Positions 21,948 through 33,684 of a stretch of DNA of 64,000 nt are shown one piece after another (position 1 is the first letter of the stretch; every line of letters starts with the position of its first letter). A program made the position numbers and the translations under genes. This DNA comes from Acanthosepion esculentum (lineage: Eukaryota > Mollusca > Cephalopoda > Sepiida > Sepiidae). The notes below the pieces were generated by a model, which worked only from the letters and a program-made list of their open reading frames with translations, searched no databases and had not been told where the DNA came from. The stretch is from NCBI GenBank assembly GCA_964036315.1, contig OZ038517.1, positions 57,505,156-57,569,155 of the forward strand. The letters are read 5' to 3'.

Positions 21948-23366
21948 ATGGAAGAATTCCAAAAAATAATTGTCCAAATGTTAAAGGTCCAGATAGACCA
22001 CCAACAAAAATCAGATGAAAGACAGCAGAAATTGGAAGAAAGATTCCTCAAATTACAGTCGGACTAACAAACAGAACAGAAACCTCAACAACAAAAAAGC
22101 GAAGAAAGACAGAAACTCCACCAACAAAAATCAGACGAAAGACAGCAACAATTGTTTATGGAGTTACATAAACAACAAATAGAATTCCAACAATTTACAC
22201 TTCAGAAAACAGAACTACAGCAAAAACATCTTGAAGAATTACTTGTAAATTCATGTAACGTCTCTAAAAACTCTGAAAAAGATACGACATTTTCCCAGAG
22301 TACAATCTACAACTCGATTGAAACATTCGAATACGTACCAGAGGAAGACAAAACATTCGAGGCTTTTTACAGGCGATATGAAGATATTTTCAATGTAGAC
22401 TGTGAACAATGGCCTAGTGAAAAAAAGGTACGTCTGTTATTAAGGAAACTGGGAGCTATCGAACATGTTAGGTTCATAGACTATATATTACCCAACAAAA
22501 TTACGGACCTGAATTTCTCAGAGACTATTAAGCTTCTAACGGAACTATTCGGGCCTAACATAACCTTGTTCTACAAACGTTGGAAATGCCTGAACACAGT
22601 CAAGGACAACCAGCAAGATTTTCTAACGTTTGCAGCGTCGGTAAACAAGGTCTGTAATAATTTCAAATTAGCCGACGATTTTAAGTGCTTAATATTCGCA
22701 CAAGGTCTAGTATCAGTAGAAGACGCTAAGGTCAGACGTCGGGTACTTACCAAACTCGAAAACGAACATGGATTGACTCTCCAAAAATTAGCAGATGATT
22801 GTCAAAGAGTAATTTCTGTCAAGTGTGACTCAAAAACGATCGAGGAATCAGGTGTGGCTCAGATTAGAAAAATCAGAAGCAACCCAACCTCTTATTCCCC
22901 GCAAAAAGACAAAAGGCAAATCTCATGTTCTAAATCTCGCAATAAACAAAATACGAATAGGCTAAAGAAACCTCCCGGACCATGTTACCATTGTGGAAAA
23001 TGGTATTGGATGAAATTCTGTCCATTCAAGAAGAAAACATATTGCAAAAATTGCAATAAAAATGGTCATAACTTAACTCATTGCTGGTACGCCAACAAGA
23101 CGAGGAAACACAAAAGTAAAATTAGGCAAGCCCAATCAGACAACATAGGCGATAGAAAATACGTGACTATTGATATTTTCAATAACTCTATAAAATTCCA
23201 GCTTGATTCGGGTTCTGACCTCTCGATTATCAACTGGCGTACTTGGCGAAAGTTAAACAAGCCGACCTTATTAAAGACGGATAAAACAGCAAAATCTGTA
23301 ACTGGCGAGAATATTAACATCTTAGGCCAGGTGACCCAAAGCCTACGTACTAGAAAATTCAGATAA
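21948..23366 (+). pseudogene. gag: Gypsy gag and protease region, one in-frame stop
   Basis: The likely start is the ATG at 21948 (MEEFQKIIVQMLK). The frame is open to 23366 except for a TAA at 22065-22067. Residues 1 to about 90 are Gln/Lys/Glu-rich, with a repeated HQQKSDERQQ motif and coiled-coil character. A capsid-like gag domain follows (FEAFYRRYEDIFNVD to about LADDCQRVIS). Next are zinc-binding clusters CYHCGKWYWMKFC and CKNCNKNGHNLTHC; only the second is a normal CCHC knuckle. Near the end, FQLDSGSDLSIINW holds the DSG active site of a retroviral-type aspartic protease. The frame is lost near 23340, before pol continues in another frame. Gag packages element RNA in cytoplasmic particles. 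Confidence 0.9.
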
Positions 23367-26276
23367 CCTATTCGGAACAGATTGGATAGAAAAATTCAAT
23401 CTATGGGATTGCCCAATGAGCACTTTTTGCCGAAAAATAAAAAGTACAACGTCCAATTCGGAAAATCTCAAAAAGGAACTCAAACAACAATTTCCCCAGG
23501 TTTTTTCTGGCGGCCTTGGGAAATGTTCTAAATTTAAAGCTAACTTCAGGGTGAAGGACAGTGCAAGCCCAGTTTTCAAAAAGAAACGGAATGTCCCTTT
23601 CGCTGCTCTAGATCAACAAAGATCAACAATGAATTAGATAGACTCGAACAGGCGGGTATTCTATCAAAAACAGATTTTAGCGAATGGGAAGCACCTATGG
23701 TCTATGTCAGAAAAAAAGTCCAACCAAATACGAGTATGCGCAGATTTTTCCACAGGGCTAAACGATGCTTTGCAGGATCATCATTATCCCCTCCCAAGCC
23801 CTGAAGAAATCTTCAACAAATTGAATGGCGGAAAAATCTTTTCCAAAATAGACCTTTCAGACGCATACCTTCAGATAGAGGTGGATGAAGAGAGTTCTAA
23901 ATTGCTCTGCATAAACACCCATAAAGGTCTGTACAAATATAACAGACTGGCTTTTGGGGTCAAGGTTGGCCTGCAATCTTTCAGCAGGTCATGGACGCCA
24001 TGCTGGGCGACCTTGACTACACAACAGCCTATTTGTATGATATACTGGTGACCAGTAAAACGTCGGCAGAGCACTGGAACCATATAATAAACGTATTCAA
24101 GAAGTTACAAGAATACGGGCTTAAGGTTAAGGAAGCAAAGTGTGATTTTTTCTTACCAGAGATCAAATACCTAGGTCACATTATAAATAGAGACGGTCGT
24201 CGGCCGGATCCAGAAAAAGCCAATGCAACCAGAAACATGCCGGCCCCAGTTAACGTTCAATCGTTACAAAGCTTCCTCGGCCTTGCTAACTTCTACCAAG
24301 GTTTCATTAAGAACATGCAGAATTTGAGAGGACCTCTCAACGAACTTTTAAAAAACGATAAAGCATGGGTATGGACCCCTGAATGCCAAGACGCATTCGA
24401 GAAGATCAAGAAAACACTTACTTCGGATCTTTCTCTCACTCACTACGAACCTATTCTCGACATCATAGTCGCATGTGATGCAAGCCCATACGGCATCAGT
24501 GCTTGCATTCTCCACAAACTGCCAGATCGTTCGCCATAGCACACGCATCTAGATCTTTACTACCATCAGAGAAACAGTATTCCCAAATAGAGAAAGAGGG
24601 TCTAGGGATAATATTCGCCGTCACTAAGTTCCATAGATACCTACATAGAAGACGGTTCATACTGCAAACGGACCATAAACCTCAAATAACAATTTGTGGT
24701 TCCAAGAAAGGCCTACCGGTTTATACGGCGAATAGATTACTTCGTTGGAGAACGATTCTTTTGAATTATAATTTTAAGATCGAGTTCCTAAAATCTAAAA
24801 GTATTTGTCATGCGGACAGTTTATCGCGACTCATTCCTAAGAATACGGAAGTTTTTGAAGACTCCATCATTGATACACTAAGGACGAATTATGAAATCAA
24901 AAATATGATTGCGAATACAATTAGAGAACTCCCAGTTACTTTGGTCGACATAAAAAGGGAGTCTCGATAGGATGAATTCATCCAAAGTATCAAAAACAAA
25001 ATTCGCAACAAAGACCTAAATGTACCTGAAGTTTTCTCCCTCTGTGAGGATGTCATACTGTATAATGACCGAGTAGTGATTCCAAATAGCCTACAAAGAA
25101 AAATCCTTAAGGATTTTCATATGGGACATCCGGGGAAGAGCCGTACGAAAAGCTTCATGCGCTGCTGCGTATATTGGCCAAATATGGACAAAGACATAGC
25201 AGATATGATAGAATATTGTAAGGGATGCGTGCTTGCAGCAAAATCTCCGACCACGACGTGCAAACCATGGCCAAACACAGACCATCCATGTCATAGAATT
25301 CATGTGGATTTTGCAGGGCCCCTAGACAACATGTACTACCTTATTGTTGTGGATAGCAACTCAAAATGGCCTGAGGTCCTGCAATGTAAAAAACCAACCA
25401 CCAACTGAACGATCGGATTACATGATTTTACATGAGCTATTCGCGCGTTTTGGCGTGTTAGATTGTGTAGTGACTGATAACGGCACTCAATTCACATCAA
25501 GTGAATTCAGAGACTTTTACAAGTCGTATCAAGTGGACCACATTACGACGCCTCAGTATCACCCCAGGCCGAACGGTCAGGCCGAGAGATTCGTGGACAC
25601 TCTAAAAAGAGCTTTAAAAAAGGTACTAGGCACACCGACGGATAGAGCATTACAACAGTTTCTGCAGGTGTATAGGATAACCCCTAATCCTAACACGCCT
25701 ATGGGACGCTCGCCTGCAGAAACAATGTTCGCAAGAAAAATCAAGTCCGTCTTTGATAAACTCATTCCACGGCAAGCGAAGTTCAAGAAAACCGTCTCGC
25801 TCCCTAAGAAATATTTTAATCCTGGCGACAAAGTCTTTTTTAAGGCTTACAAAAACAACATAACATTCTGGGAAGTAGGCAACATCAAACAGAGAATTGG
25901 TGAACTGGTCTATATTGTCCAGGGACCGAAAAATACCCACAAACGCCATATGAACCAGCTCAGGAAATGCCGTATGAAGGAATCTGAGGAATCACCACAA
26001 AATATCTGCGAAGAGCCGATCGACGTAATATTCGAACATTTCGATCTTGACACGCACCAAGTCTCTCCGGAAATACGACGCTCGGAGAAAATTTACTCAA
26101 CCACTCGACGTGAATCCCAAGAGGAAGTGGTATTAACAGTTTTACTTTTTTTTTCCTTCAAGAAAAAAAAAGAGAGAAAAAAAAGAGAGGAAAACTCTTG
26201 GAAGGGGGCTGTTGTGAGACCAATACTTCCTTACATCATGGACTCTCCCAGTACTATATTATTATGTAAATGGTAG
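23367..26276 (+). pseudogene. pol: Gypsy pol: reverse transcriptase, RNase H, integrase, broken
   Basis: RT is recognisable from KIFSKIDLSDAYLQIEVDEE, with LAFGVK, to SFLGLANFYQGFIKNM. The catalytic box, normally YLDDILV, reads YLYDILV near 24031-24051, so the first Asp of the pair is replaced by Tyr. RNase H follows (IIVACDASPYG, LQTDHKPQI, LLRWRTILLNYNFKIEFL). Integrase has an HHCC-type zinc domain (HMGHPGK...YWPNM...CKGC, about 25117-25230) and a catalytic core with HVDFAGP, VVTDNGTQFTS and PNGQAERF. Frames change near 23640-23700, 24000, 24500, 24970 and 25390-25420. The last frame ends inside the 3' LTR at 26276. It is non-functional. Confidence 0.9.
26200..26208 (+). other. polypurine tract
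   Basis: GGAAGGGGG lies immediately before the 3' LTR, where plus-strand DNA synthesis primes in LTR retrotransposons. A purine-rich AAAGAGAGAAAAAAAAGAG stretch lies just upstream. Confidence 0.7.
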
Positions 26277-26456
26277 TATCATGGGAGGAGTAGCACGAGT
26301 AATGCGCAGCCGCGTACGATACCATTATCGGACACCACTGGATAGTAAGCTCTGCTTACACTATTCTTTGTAACTTTTCTGTTTAATATATCTTTCTTAC
26401 CTCTAACCTGTGTTCCGTGTTTTTCCTTCTGTGGCCCCTACTTCGGGTCCACATCA
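26210..26456 (+). repeat. 3' LTR
   Basis: It runs from TGTTGTGAGACC to CCACATCA, 247 bp, and matches the 5' LTR apart from about a dozen substitutions and one indel. Confidence 0.95.
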
Positions 26457-26461
26457 CTATG

Positions 26462-27045
26462 GGAGAGGGATTTTATAGGGTGGAAAATAATTCAACCTCG
26501 ACAAGGCCGAGTAAGCGTTTTTGAACTATCAAGGATGGAAAGTGAGCATTGTACCCAAGAACCGATCCAGCGATAGATCGGATATCCGAATCCCATTTGA
26601 GATCTGGTGTGAGCTTAACTTCCAATAGATCGTCATTAAGATTGCAACCGTTTATCATGACTCGAGAAAAGAGTCTAGGTGATGATGATGAAGAGTTATT
26701 CGCTTGGCTTTGGCGGTAGAAGCCATTTTCTTCCTATTGAGTTTGTTAGAGCTTGGTTAGGAGGAGATATCAGCTGCCGGGCTCTGGCCATCTAAATTTT
26801 GGAGGTGCACCCATAAGCTGTGTTATCGTCTGTACATATATATTTAATAAGGTTCTGAAGCAGGTCGTTAATATAAAGCAGAAAAAGTGTAGCGTCGAAG
26901 AGACCCTTGAGGGAAGCCTGAATTGAAATCATGGGCTTCAGAGGACTGGCCATTAACAAAGACCTTCGTGAATAGGAAGGACCTGATAATTGAGAAAACT
27001 CTTCTAGAGATACTATAGACGGAGAGTTTTTGCAGCCCTCGCCCC

Positions 27046-27086
<41 letters not shown>

Positions 27087-27900
27087 AGGTAGGTAGGTAG
27101 GTAGGTAAAGGATAACCCTTGTCTAATGTGGAATTAAGGGCAAAGTTCATTGCCAAATAGTTTACGCGGTGACTTCGGAGCTATTTACAATAGAAGGCAC
27201 TGATGGGTTGCTTCTATGTTTGTGATTTTCTAGAACTCACAGGTACCAAAACTTGTTTCAGCTTTTCCAGGACTCTCTTGCATTGTTTGCGGGCAGTTCT
27301 CAATACGAGAAGAGGTCTGCTTCACCGTTCCTTCTGATAGAGATAGTAGTGGTTACAGTGAGATGTGACAGCAGTACATTAAGGTTTTCAGCCATTCTTT
27401 ATACTTTTTATGTGGAAGAAAACTCACCACACCAGGAAGAATCCATTTGGAAATGAGGGAGGCTATTCTGGCAACTCTATTTTTGAAGAATGCTGAGAGA
27501 GGAGCTTCAGCAATGTAAGGTTTGAAACTATCCCAGTCAGATTTGGTTTATCGATAGATTGTCCTATGAAATGGGACATCAGCGGATGCCTTTGGTTTAT
27601 CATCAATTTTGACACAGATAAGTCAGTAGTCTAAAGTGACCAAAGGAGACAACGCTTTAGTGGAACATTTTTCAGGGACATATGCAAGAAAGGTCTAGAA
27701 GTTTAGCATGATGCTTGACTAGTAGGCAAGTATTGTAAATTTTTGAAATGGAATGGACTGGTCTAGTCCCGTTTCAGATGAAATTAAACTCTTGAAGATA
27801 CAGTTCTGGATAGTTGGAACATGTATTTCTGTAGGAGGTGGAAAACTTAGGGACAACATTTGGTATTGATGATCTTGGTTCGACTGTGGGTGTTAACTAT
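26462..27900 (-). pseudogene. CR1-like LINE relic: linker and reverse transcriptase
   Basis: Reading minus from about 27830: RPVHSISKIYNTCLLVKHHA, LDLSCICP and (after shifts) VKIDDKPKASADVPFHRTIY, SDWDSFKPYIAEAPLSAFFK and RIASFISKWILPGVV, the region between endonuclease and RT. Near 27010-26880 the frame reads RRVFSIIRSFLFTKVFVNGQ and SGFPQGSL, the RT block with PQG. The catalytic box near 26835 reads CTDDNTAYG, keeping both Asp residues of a YxDD-like motif. The final piece is GRKWLLPPKPSE and LLEVKLTPDLKWDSDIRSIA (26658-26473). Stops and shifts are frequent. The Gypsy target duplication at 26457-26461 directly adjoins it, so the Gypsy element may have inserted into this LINE. Confidence 0.75.
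27051..27106. repeat. (GA)n and (GGTA)n microsatellites
   Basis: A GA run of about 33 bp is followed by about six TAGG/GGTA units, inside the LINE relic. Confidence 0.9.
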
Positions 27901-28036
27901 GATCATATTTTAATATTGGGAACTGAGAAACCGAGGTAGCGAAACAGAAACACCATCAGGTGGTATCTGTAAAAACCTACCTTGATTAAGTCAGAAAGTA
28001 GTTATAACTGTACACTTCATCATAGTATTGAGAAGG

Positions 28037-28330
28037 GTCACTTCGAAGTGATGCAATGATCAGCAAGCATGTGTCACTAGATCAATTACGACTAAGCATT
28101 GAGTTCAATCCTCATTGGGTGCCCCATAGTTTCGACTTTGTGCTTACATCTAAGCTACGCGTAGAAAACCACGATCATTGTATCGAGAAGCCCATATCGG
28201 AAACTACTACACGGTCCAGATCCCATCCAAATAATTTCAGCACCTACGAGTTAGTCAGATATCTGAAACTTCAAGCGGATAACGTCAGACCAGAGAAACA
28301 TTTACCTCAAGCACCCTTATAAACAATCCA
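28037..28330 (+). repeat. tRNA-derived SINE, family B, copy 1
   Basis: It starts CACTTCGAAGTGATGCAATG and carries a B-box-like GAGTTCAATCCTCATTGGG, then TGCCCCATAGTTTCGACTTT and CATCTAAGCTACGC. The minus-strand segment 44345-44665 shares this series (CACTTCGACGTGATGTAATG, GAGTTCGATCCTCATTGGG, CATCTAAGCTATGC). The two copies diverge after about 28190. An 88-codon open frame at 28056-28322 is incidental. Confidence 0.75.
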
Positions 28331-29012
28331 AAATTTGGAAGAAATCACAGGCATAGCACTGAAATGACGTTTACCCAGAAATCAAGGCACCCAAACTTCT
28401 TGAGTTAGTAGCAATACCTAAGGGTTGGGCCAAGGCACCACGATGAGTTCGCTTTTATTGTTATTACTAAATGATCCACTAGTAGAAGTGGAGGGGGTTC
28501 AAAAGCTGTTCGAAAACGAGTTTACAACCCCTATCCACATTTCTTATAAAGTTACGGTATGAGGGATACAGATAGGGAAATTAGAGGTAAAAAATATTTC
28601 TAACTGAACGTTAAGAGATGAGAATTCCAAACTGTTTTTCATATATTTTTTCTTTTACAAGGAAACACTATTTATTTCACCACTGACCAAGAGCTGAAAT
28701 CTGGTGACAAACGAAAAATATAATAAATCAATATAAGCATAAAAATACGTCATTCTCAATGTTTTGGTTAAAATACTTCGCTGGCAAGATTTTGAAGCCT
28801 CTTCTCTTCGTTAATTAAATAAACAGAGTTGGACTTGAGTTTGTGTGAACGTGAAAATAAATTTATAAATTTGTTCGATTTGAACTGGATTATATCACTC
28901 CGTTTTTGTTTTTCATTTTATATTGTTACATTTCAGGGAAATGCGGTTTCCACTTATGGTTCTTCAGCCGATGAAACCCTGATATGAATGCGGAAAGTAA
29001 CCTCATAATGTC

Positions 29013-29099
<87 letters not shown>

Positions 29100-29678
29100 T
29101 AGAAGTGATAGAGAAACGAATACTTCTTTATGACTTGAAAAGGACGCTTTTGATCAAACATTCCAAAAGCCTATTTCAAACTGATACGATTGATTTTTAT
29201 AGACGACGGCGATAATTCTGTTTTGAGTGATATTCTTTGCGTTTATGCATCAGGAAAGTTATTGCATTTGCGATGATAGCACTATAATCATAAGTCATTA
29301 TGGCATGTGCCGCTTGAAGGCGAACAGAATTACGAAAAATCAAAGATCAAATTTTATTCAATCTGGTACATCAAATACGATCGTCTTGTCAGAACTTTTT
29401 GTTGACTGAATAGTGGGAATACATTGGTTAAATTGTTACTAGTGAGTATTTTACCAGTATGTAAATATATAATTGGTGGTTAGTTAGAATTGTAATATCT
29501 ATTTTGTAATTTACCATATATAATGAATACATATTATATATATACTTCTTCCCAATAGTTGGAGGAGTTCAGTTTGGTAGCTACATTTCGTTTTAAATAG
29601 ATTGTTTAATCTGTCAATTTAAACGGTTTAAGTCAGTCCTTATATACACACATACATAAACACTTTTAAAAAGGTACA
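28331..29678. other. no gene; contains a long TA microsatellite
   Basis: AT-rich. The TA run at 29015-29096 is preceded by CTTCAGCCGATGAAACCCTG, a motif of the type seen beside dinucleotide repeats elsewhere in this window. Confidence 0.45.
29015..29096. repeat. (TA)n microsatellite
   Basis: About 40 uninterrupted TA units. Confidence 0.95.
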
Positions 29679-29920
29679 TTATTTACATTATTCGGACTAT
29701 TGTCCTCATCTTTGTAGCCATACTTATTACAACGTTTCGGCTGTTGTACGCTCCGGCCTTCTTCAGGTGGTTGGAATGTCGAACTGAACCCTTTATTTCG
29801 CTCACTGGGGTAGACTGTTCTAGTTCCATGTGCCATGTTTAATGGATGTCAGTTATCAGTTATCTCCTGTTAATTTTTTCCCTCTGAAAGTTCTCCACTG
29901 CCTTAACCGGTTATTGAGCT
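29679..29920 (-). repeat. tRNA-derived SINE, family A, inverted partner
   Basis: The reverse complement of this segment runs from GAGCTCAATAACCGGTTAAG through GATAACTGATAACTGACATC and GTCTACCCCAGTGAGCGAAA to GCCGAAACGTTGTAATAAGT and GAATAATGTAAATAAT. It is nearly identical to 30361-30594 on the plus strand. The tRNA-like head is missing, so the copy is 5'-truncated. Confidence 0.85.
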
Positions 29921-30185
29921 CACGCCTTTGGGTCCTGTCACTGGATCTCACCAACGCCTAAGTGGAAAAATCAGGCGTGGCTGACCACATATGGAGAGAG
30001 AAGGGAGATCACCGCCCTCTGTGTGATCAGGTTGAGATCATAGACATGGAACACCATTAGAAAATTCGTAAATTTCAGGAATCAGCAAATATGCTAGGTC
30101 ACAAAAATCTCCTGAGCCGACCAAGCATAGAAATGAATACAATATGGGAACCAGTAATAAGGAGTGCCAGAGAAAAGCAATAATA

Positions 30186-30263
30186 ACAACAAAGTTGCAA
30201 TATGAGCACTGGTAAAAACTGAGGATAACAGCAAAGATTGCAATATGAGCACTGGTAAAAATG
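30186..30263 (+). repeat. two-copy tandem repeat, unit about 45 bp
   Basis: GCAATATGAGCACTGGTAAA occurs twice in tandem, each time preceded by ACARCAAAG. It lies in the loop between the inverted SINEs. Confidence 0.85.
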
Positions 30264-30320
30264 GTTGCTGAAGACATTAGGTTTATAATACCCAGAAATT
30301 CATACACAGATGTCCTCAAG

Positions 30321-30595
30321 TACACATGGCACAGTGGATAAAGGCGTTGGTTAGATCCAGTTCAATAACAGGTTAAGGCAGTGGAGAACTTTCAGAGGGA
30401 AAAATAAATAGGAGATAACTGATAACTGACATCCATTAAACATGACACGTGGAACTAGAACAGTCTACCCCAGTGAGCGAAATAAAGGGTTCAGTTCGAC
30501 ATTCTAACCACATGAAGAAGGCGTACAACGGCCGAAACGTTGTAATAAGTATGGCGACAAAGATGAGGACAATAGTCAGAATAATGTAAATAATA
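30321..30595 (+). repeat. tRNA-derived SINE, family A, copy with head
   Basis: The head ACATGGCACAGTGGATAAAG resembles a tRNA A box; the body and tail are shared with 29679-29920 (-), 3505-3785 (+) and 55606-55860 (-). The tail includes GGCCGAAACGTTGTAATAAG and GACAAAGATGAGGACAATAG. Confidence 0.85.
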
Positions 30596-31454
30596 CCTCA
30601 TCTCAGAAATATTCACAGCTTTTAAGAAGGTATTTAAAAATTCCTATTTCTTTGAGAAACGCTATTATCTGGCCAGTAGCAACATCTTTAAACAATGTTT
30701 TTATATTTGTGACGTTGTAGTATTTACTACTTTTAAACTGATAGATTTTACATTCAAGCAGAATGTGCTTAATCGTCAATGTTTATTTTTATTATAAACT
30801 GCGGAGGGATAATTGGGCTTCCTGCCCAAAACTAATGGAACCTCTTAGAAAACAGGGTTCAGCTTAGAAAACAACAATGATAACTTTAATGGAATAACTT
30901 TGAATTCCTCAGTTCACTCCATAGAACTTCAAAACGTAACTTTAACTCTGATTTGGGCTATATGTCCAATTCCGACCAGAAGACCGATTTGGGCCGAAAT
31001 TCCAGTTTAGGCTGAAAACTGAGTTCTTCAAATTGCAAATTCCATGGATCTTCAAAACTTTGTCACGAAACCTCTCACTTTAACTCTGATTCCTTGTCAT
31101 TTCGAAGAAATAACATTGATTTCCTCTATTCACAAAGATTTGGAGATATTATAAGCTCAATATAAATTAAAAACCTTTAAAATCACTATTTTTTTCAGTT
31201 ATTTAAAATTCGAATTTTTAATTGTTCCCTCTTCATCGGGACACAAATTCTAATGCTAGATGTCCAAGCCCCAGATGAATGGCAGATTTTCAATCCCGAG
31301 ATCATTCTGATTCCAGAAAGTTGTAATATGTCTATGTAGAGCAAATGTAGCCTGATTTAGAGGGGGTTTCAGACACAGGGGGGTTCAGACACGGGGGGGG
31401 TTCAGACACAGGGGCGAGGGACAGACAGACAAAATTTGCCGTTTATTTATTTAT
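30596..31454. other. no gene recognised; G-run tandem repeat near the end
   Basis: No coding pattern. Contains the G-rich repeat at 31361-31430 and a (TTTA)n stretch at 31442-31456 where the next LINE begins. Confidence 0.45.
31361..31430 (+). repeat. tandem GGGGG-TTCAGACACA repeat
   Basis: Three to four units of about 17-20 bp combine a run of 4-8 G with TTCAGACACA. The G-runs are separated by about ten bases. It sits about 30 bp from the truncated LINE. Confidence 0.8.
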
Positions 31455-33250
31455 TTAGAAGATAAAGTGACAGACAAAATGCTTTTCTGAGATATTTCTA
31501 TTTTTTGTTTGTGGAGTTCGGATAATGTAAACCATATTCGGACCATAAAGACAAGTTGTGATAGGAAGTTCTTAATGAAAATAAACATTCTGCCCTTTAT
31601 TCTTACCTTGTTTACATATTTCAGGATACCATACTTCCATATATTGTATGCTTTTCAAGGAAAGAGAATACCGATATTATATGATGTCGGCGTACAAAAG
31701 CGCCTCGGATAAAGGACAAGAGATCGATGTCGCTTCTGCTATGTCTGAATCCACTTTGATATTGAAATACAATGTTACGTTTTTCCAGAAGCCATGTTAA
31801 CTGTGCATTTACCATTCTTTCCATGGTTTTGTAAAAGCAGCTGATAAGAGAGATAGGGCAATACTTATTTGAGTTCCATGCATCTTTACCCTGTTTAGAA
31901 ATGAGGATAATTACAGCTACCTGTCATCCTTTGGGAAAGTTCCTTGTGCGTCATACAATATTAAATATGTCCAATGATGCTAAAAGAGATAACTCTAGTA
32001 AATGTTTAAAAAATTGATAATGTATATCATCTGGTCCATTAATCTAAATGTTATACTGTCAATCTCTTTGTCAGAAGAATTACTTAGCTTTTTTCTTTAA
32101 CTTTTTGAATATAGGTGAGAAATGTTCCACTGAGGAGTTATTTTCAAATTCTTCTGCTTTATCTATTATTTCTTTACATTTTTCTCAATTTCGTTTATTG
32201 AAGTGCTTATTAGTATTTATTAGTTTCCCATTTATATTTATCACCGTATCCCGCTATTTCTTCACTGGTGTATTAGTGCCAAATTTTGATACATATTTTT
32301 CCATGATGCTGTTTTACTGGTTTTAATGATGCGTCGTGCCGTTATACGGGCTTGTTGATAGATATGTAGATTAATTTTTGTTGACATTTTTAAATGTTTC
32401 TTTTCTGTGTTTAATGGCTTCCCTATCTTTTGTTGTGAACCAAGTTTTATGTTTGACTTCTGATTTGGCTGAGGATTTAGGGATTGTTTCTCCCGCCACT
32501 TGGATTAATAAACTTGTGAGACCGGCCAGTGGGTTAGGTTCTTTGAGTATTTTATTGGTAATTAAGGATTGACAGAGGTCTGTAAATGACAGTCAGTTTG
32601 CCGTATAGATTTGCCATTAACTCACCTCTCTGGTATTGGTTTATTGGAGTCAATGAAAAAAGGAAAGTCTTCGTGGACTCTCCATTGGAAATCCATTATG
32701 CCTGAATGAGAGCAAATCAATAGATCTATGGCTGATACAGAACCAGCAGCTAGATGGATATAAGTTTAGGATTTGTCATTCAATAAACATAAATCGTAAG
32801 TTTGTATTAGGTTTTCACTGATATGGTCAATTGTGTTGGTGTTTATGCAACCCCAAAATTTGCTATGGCCATTAAAATCTCCGTTCAATAAGAAAGAAGT
32901 GGCTAATTCGTCAATTAGTCTATTAATTAGCTCTAAATTGTTCTAATTTGTATCTCAGATGGATATATAGTGAGCATATGATTAATGTCTGATGAATAGC
33001 TATGGTTTGTAAATTTGTATAGTATCTCGTGTTGAGTGATATCTTTATCAGTATTGAGGTACCAACATTTGGTTTATTATCTATGACAGACCTGGAGGTT
33101 TTATTATAGCTTTTGTATAAGCTGTCAGATTTATTTTGCATTGTTTCTTTTAAGCAGACTACATTTAGATTATAGTCTGTCATCAATCACTTGATTTCTT
33201 TAAAATTTACTCTAATTCTCATATAGTTTCATTGCAAAATGGTTGCTCTA
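31455..33250 (-). pseudogene. LINE ORF2 fragment: endonuclease and start of reverse transcriptase
   Basis: The endonuclease begins near 33245 (VNFKEIK), then DYNLNVVCLKETMQNKSDSL, where the CLQET motif carries Lys in place of Gln. At about 32900-32820 the frame reads FLLNGDFNGHSKFWGC, the GDFNxH...WG active-site region. SAIDLLICSHSGIMDFQWRV follows. The RT starts with MERMVNAQLTWLLEKRNIVF, YQSGFRHSRSDIDLLSFIRG and HHIISVF (31824-31650), then KAYNIWKYGILKYV and MFIFIKNFLSQLVFMVRI in another frame. It has frameshifts and stops. Confidence 0.8.
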
Positions 33251-33684
33251 CAGGCGATGTTTATTTTGTTTAGGTTTTTGTAGATGGAAGTCCATCCTCT
33301 GTTTCCTTCCTTAATTTACTTTCATAATTATCAATGCCACTGTGTTCCATACTATTAGATCTACTTCTATGTTTATGTTTTTGAGTTTTCCTCTTGTTGC
33401 TGTTTTTGTGTTTTGTGTTTTACTTGTCTTTAGAATTTTCTGTTTTTTTTCTGTGTCTTTGTTGAGATTTAGAATTTGGGAGATTTTTGATTTTCTCCAG
33501 TTCCAGTTCCTCAAATCAATTTTGTATTGGGGTTTCTGGTATTTTTGTTTCATTTAATATTAATGATTTGTTTCTTAAGTTAGTTGGATTTAGTTCTTTA
33601 GAAGGCATTTGATTAATTTTTATTGGTATGGAGTTTGATTTTGGTTTTTGTTGTGGATTTTAGTTCTTCGAGTATTGTTCTAAG

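Larger units (their letters stand above)
20970..26461 (+). mobile_element. Ty3/Gypsy LTR retrotransposon, structurally complete, inactivated
   Basis: Two LTRs (20975-21210 and 26210-26456) beginning TG and ending CA are flanked by the 5-bp target duplication CTATG (20970-20974 and 26457-26461). Inside are a primer-binding region, gag with zinc knuckles, an aspartic protease, reverse transcriptase, RNase H and integrase, then a polypurine tract. The order protease-RT-RNase H-integrase defines Ty3/Gypsy. No envelope gene is seen. The LTRs differ by about a dozen substitutions plus one indel of about 11 bp, so the insertion is not recent. Stops, frameshifts and an RT active-site change rule out autonomous activity. 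Confidence 0.95.

Noticed and set aside
22152..23366. 404-codon open frame as a host gene
   Set aside because: It lies between matched LTRs and carries gag, zinc-knuckle and protease DSG features, so it belongs to the Gypsy element.
28056..28322. 88-residue small protein
   Set aside because: It coincides with SINE family B, including the B box, and the other copy is not open.
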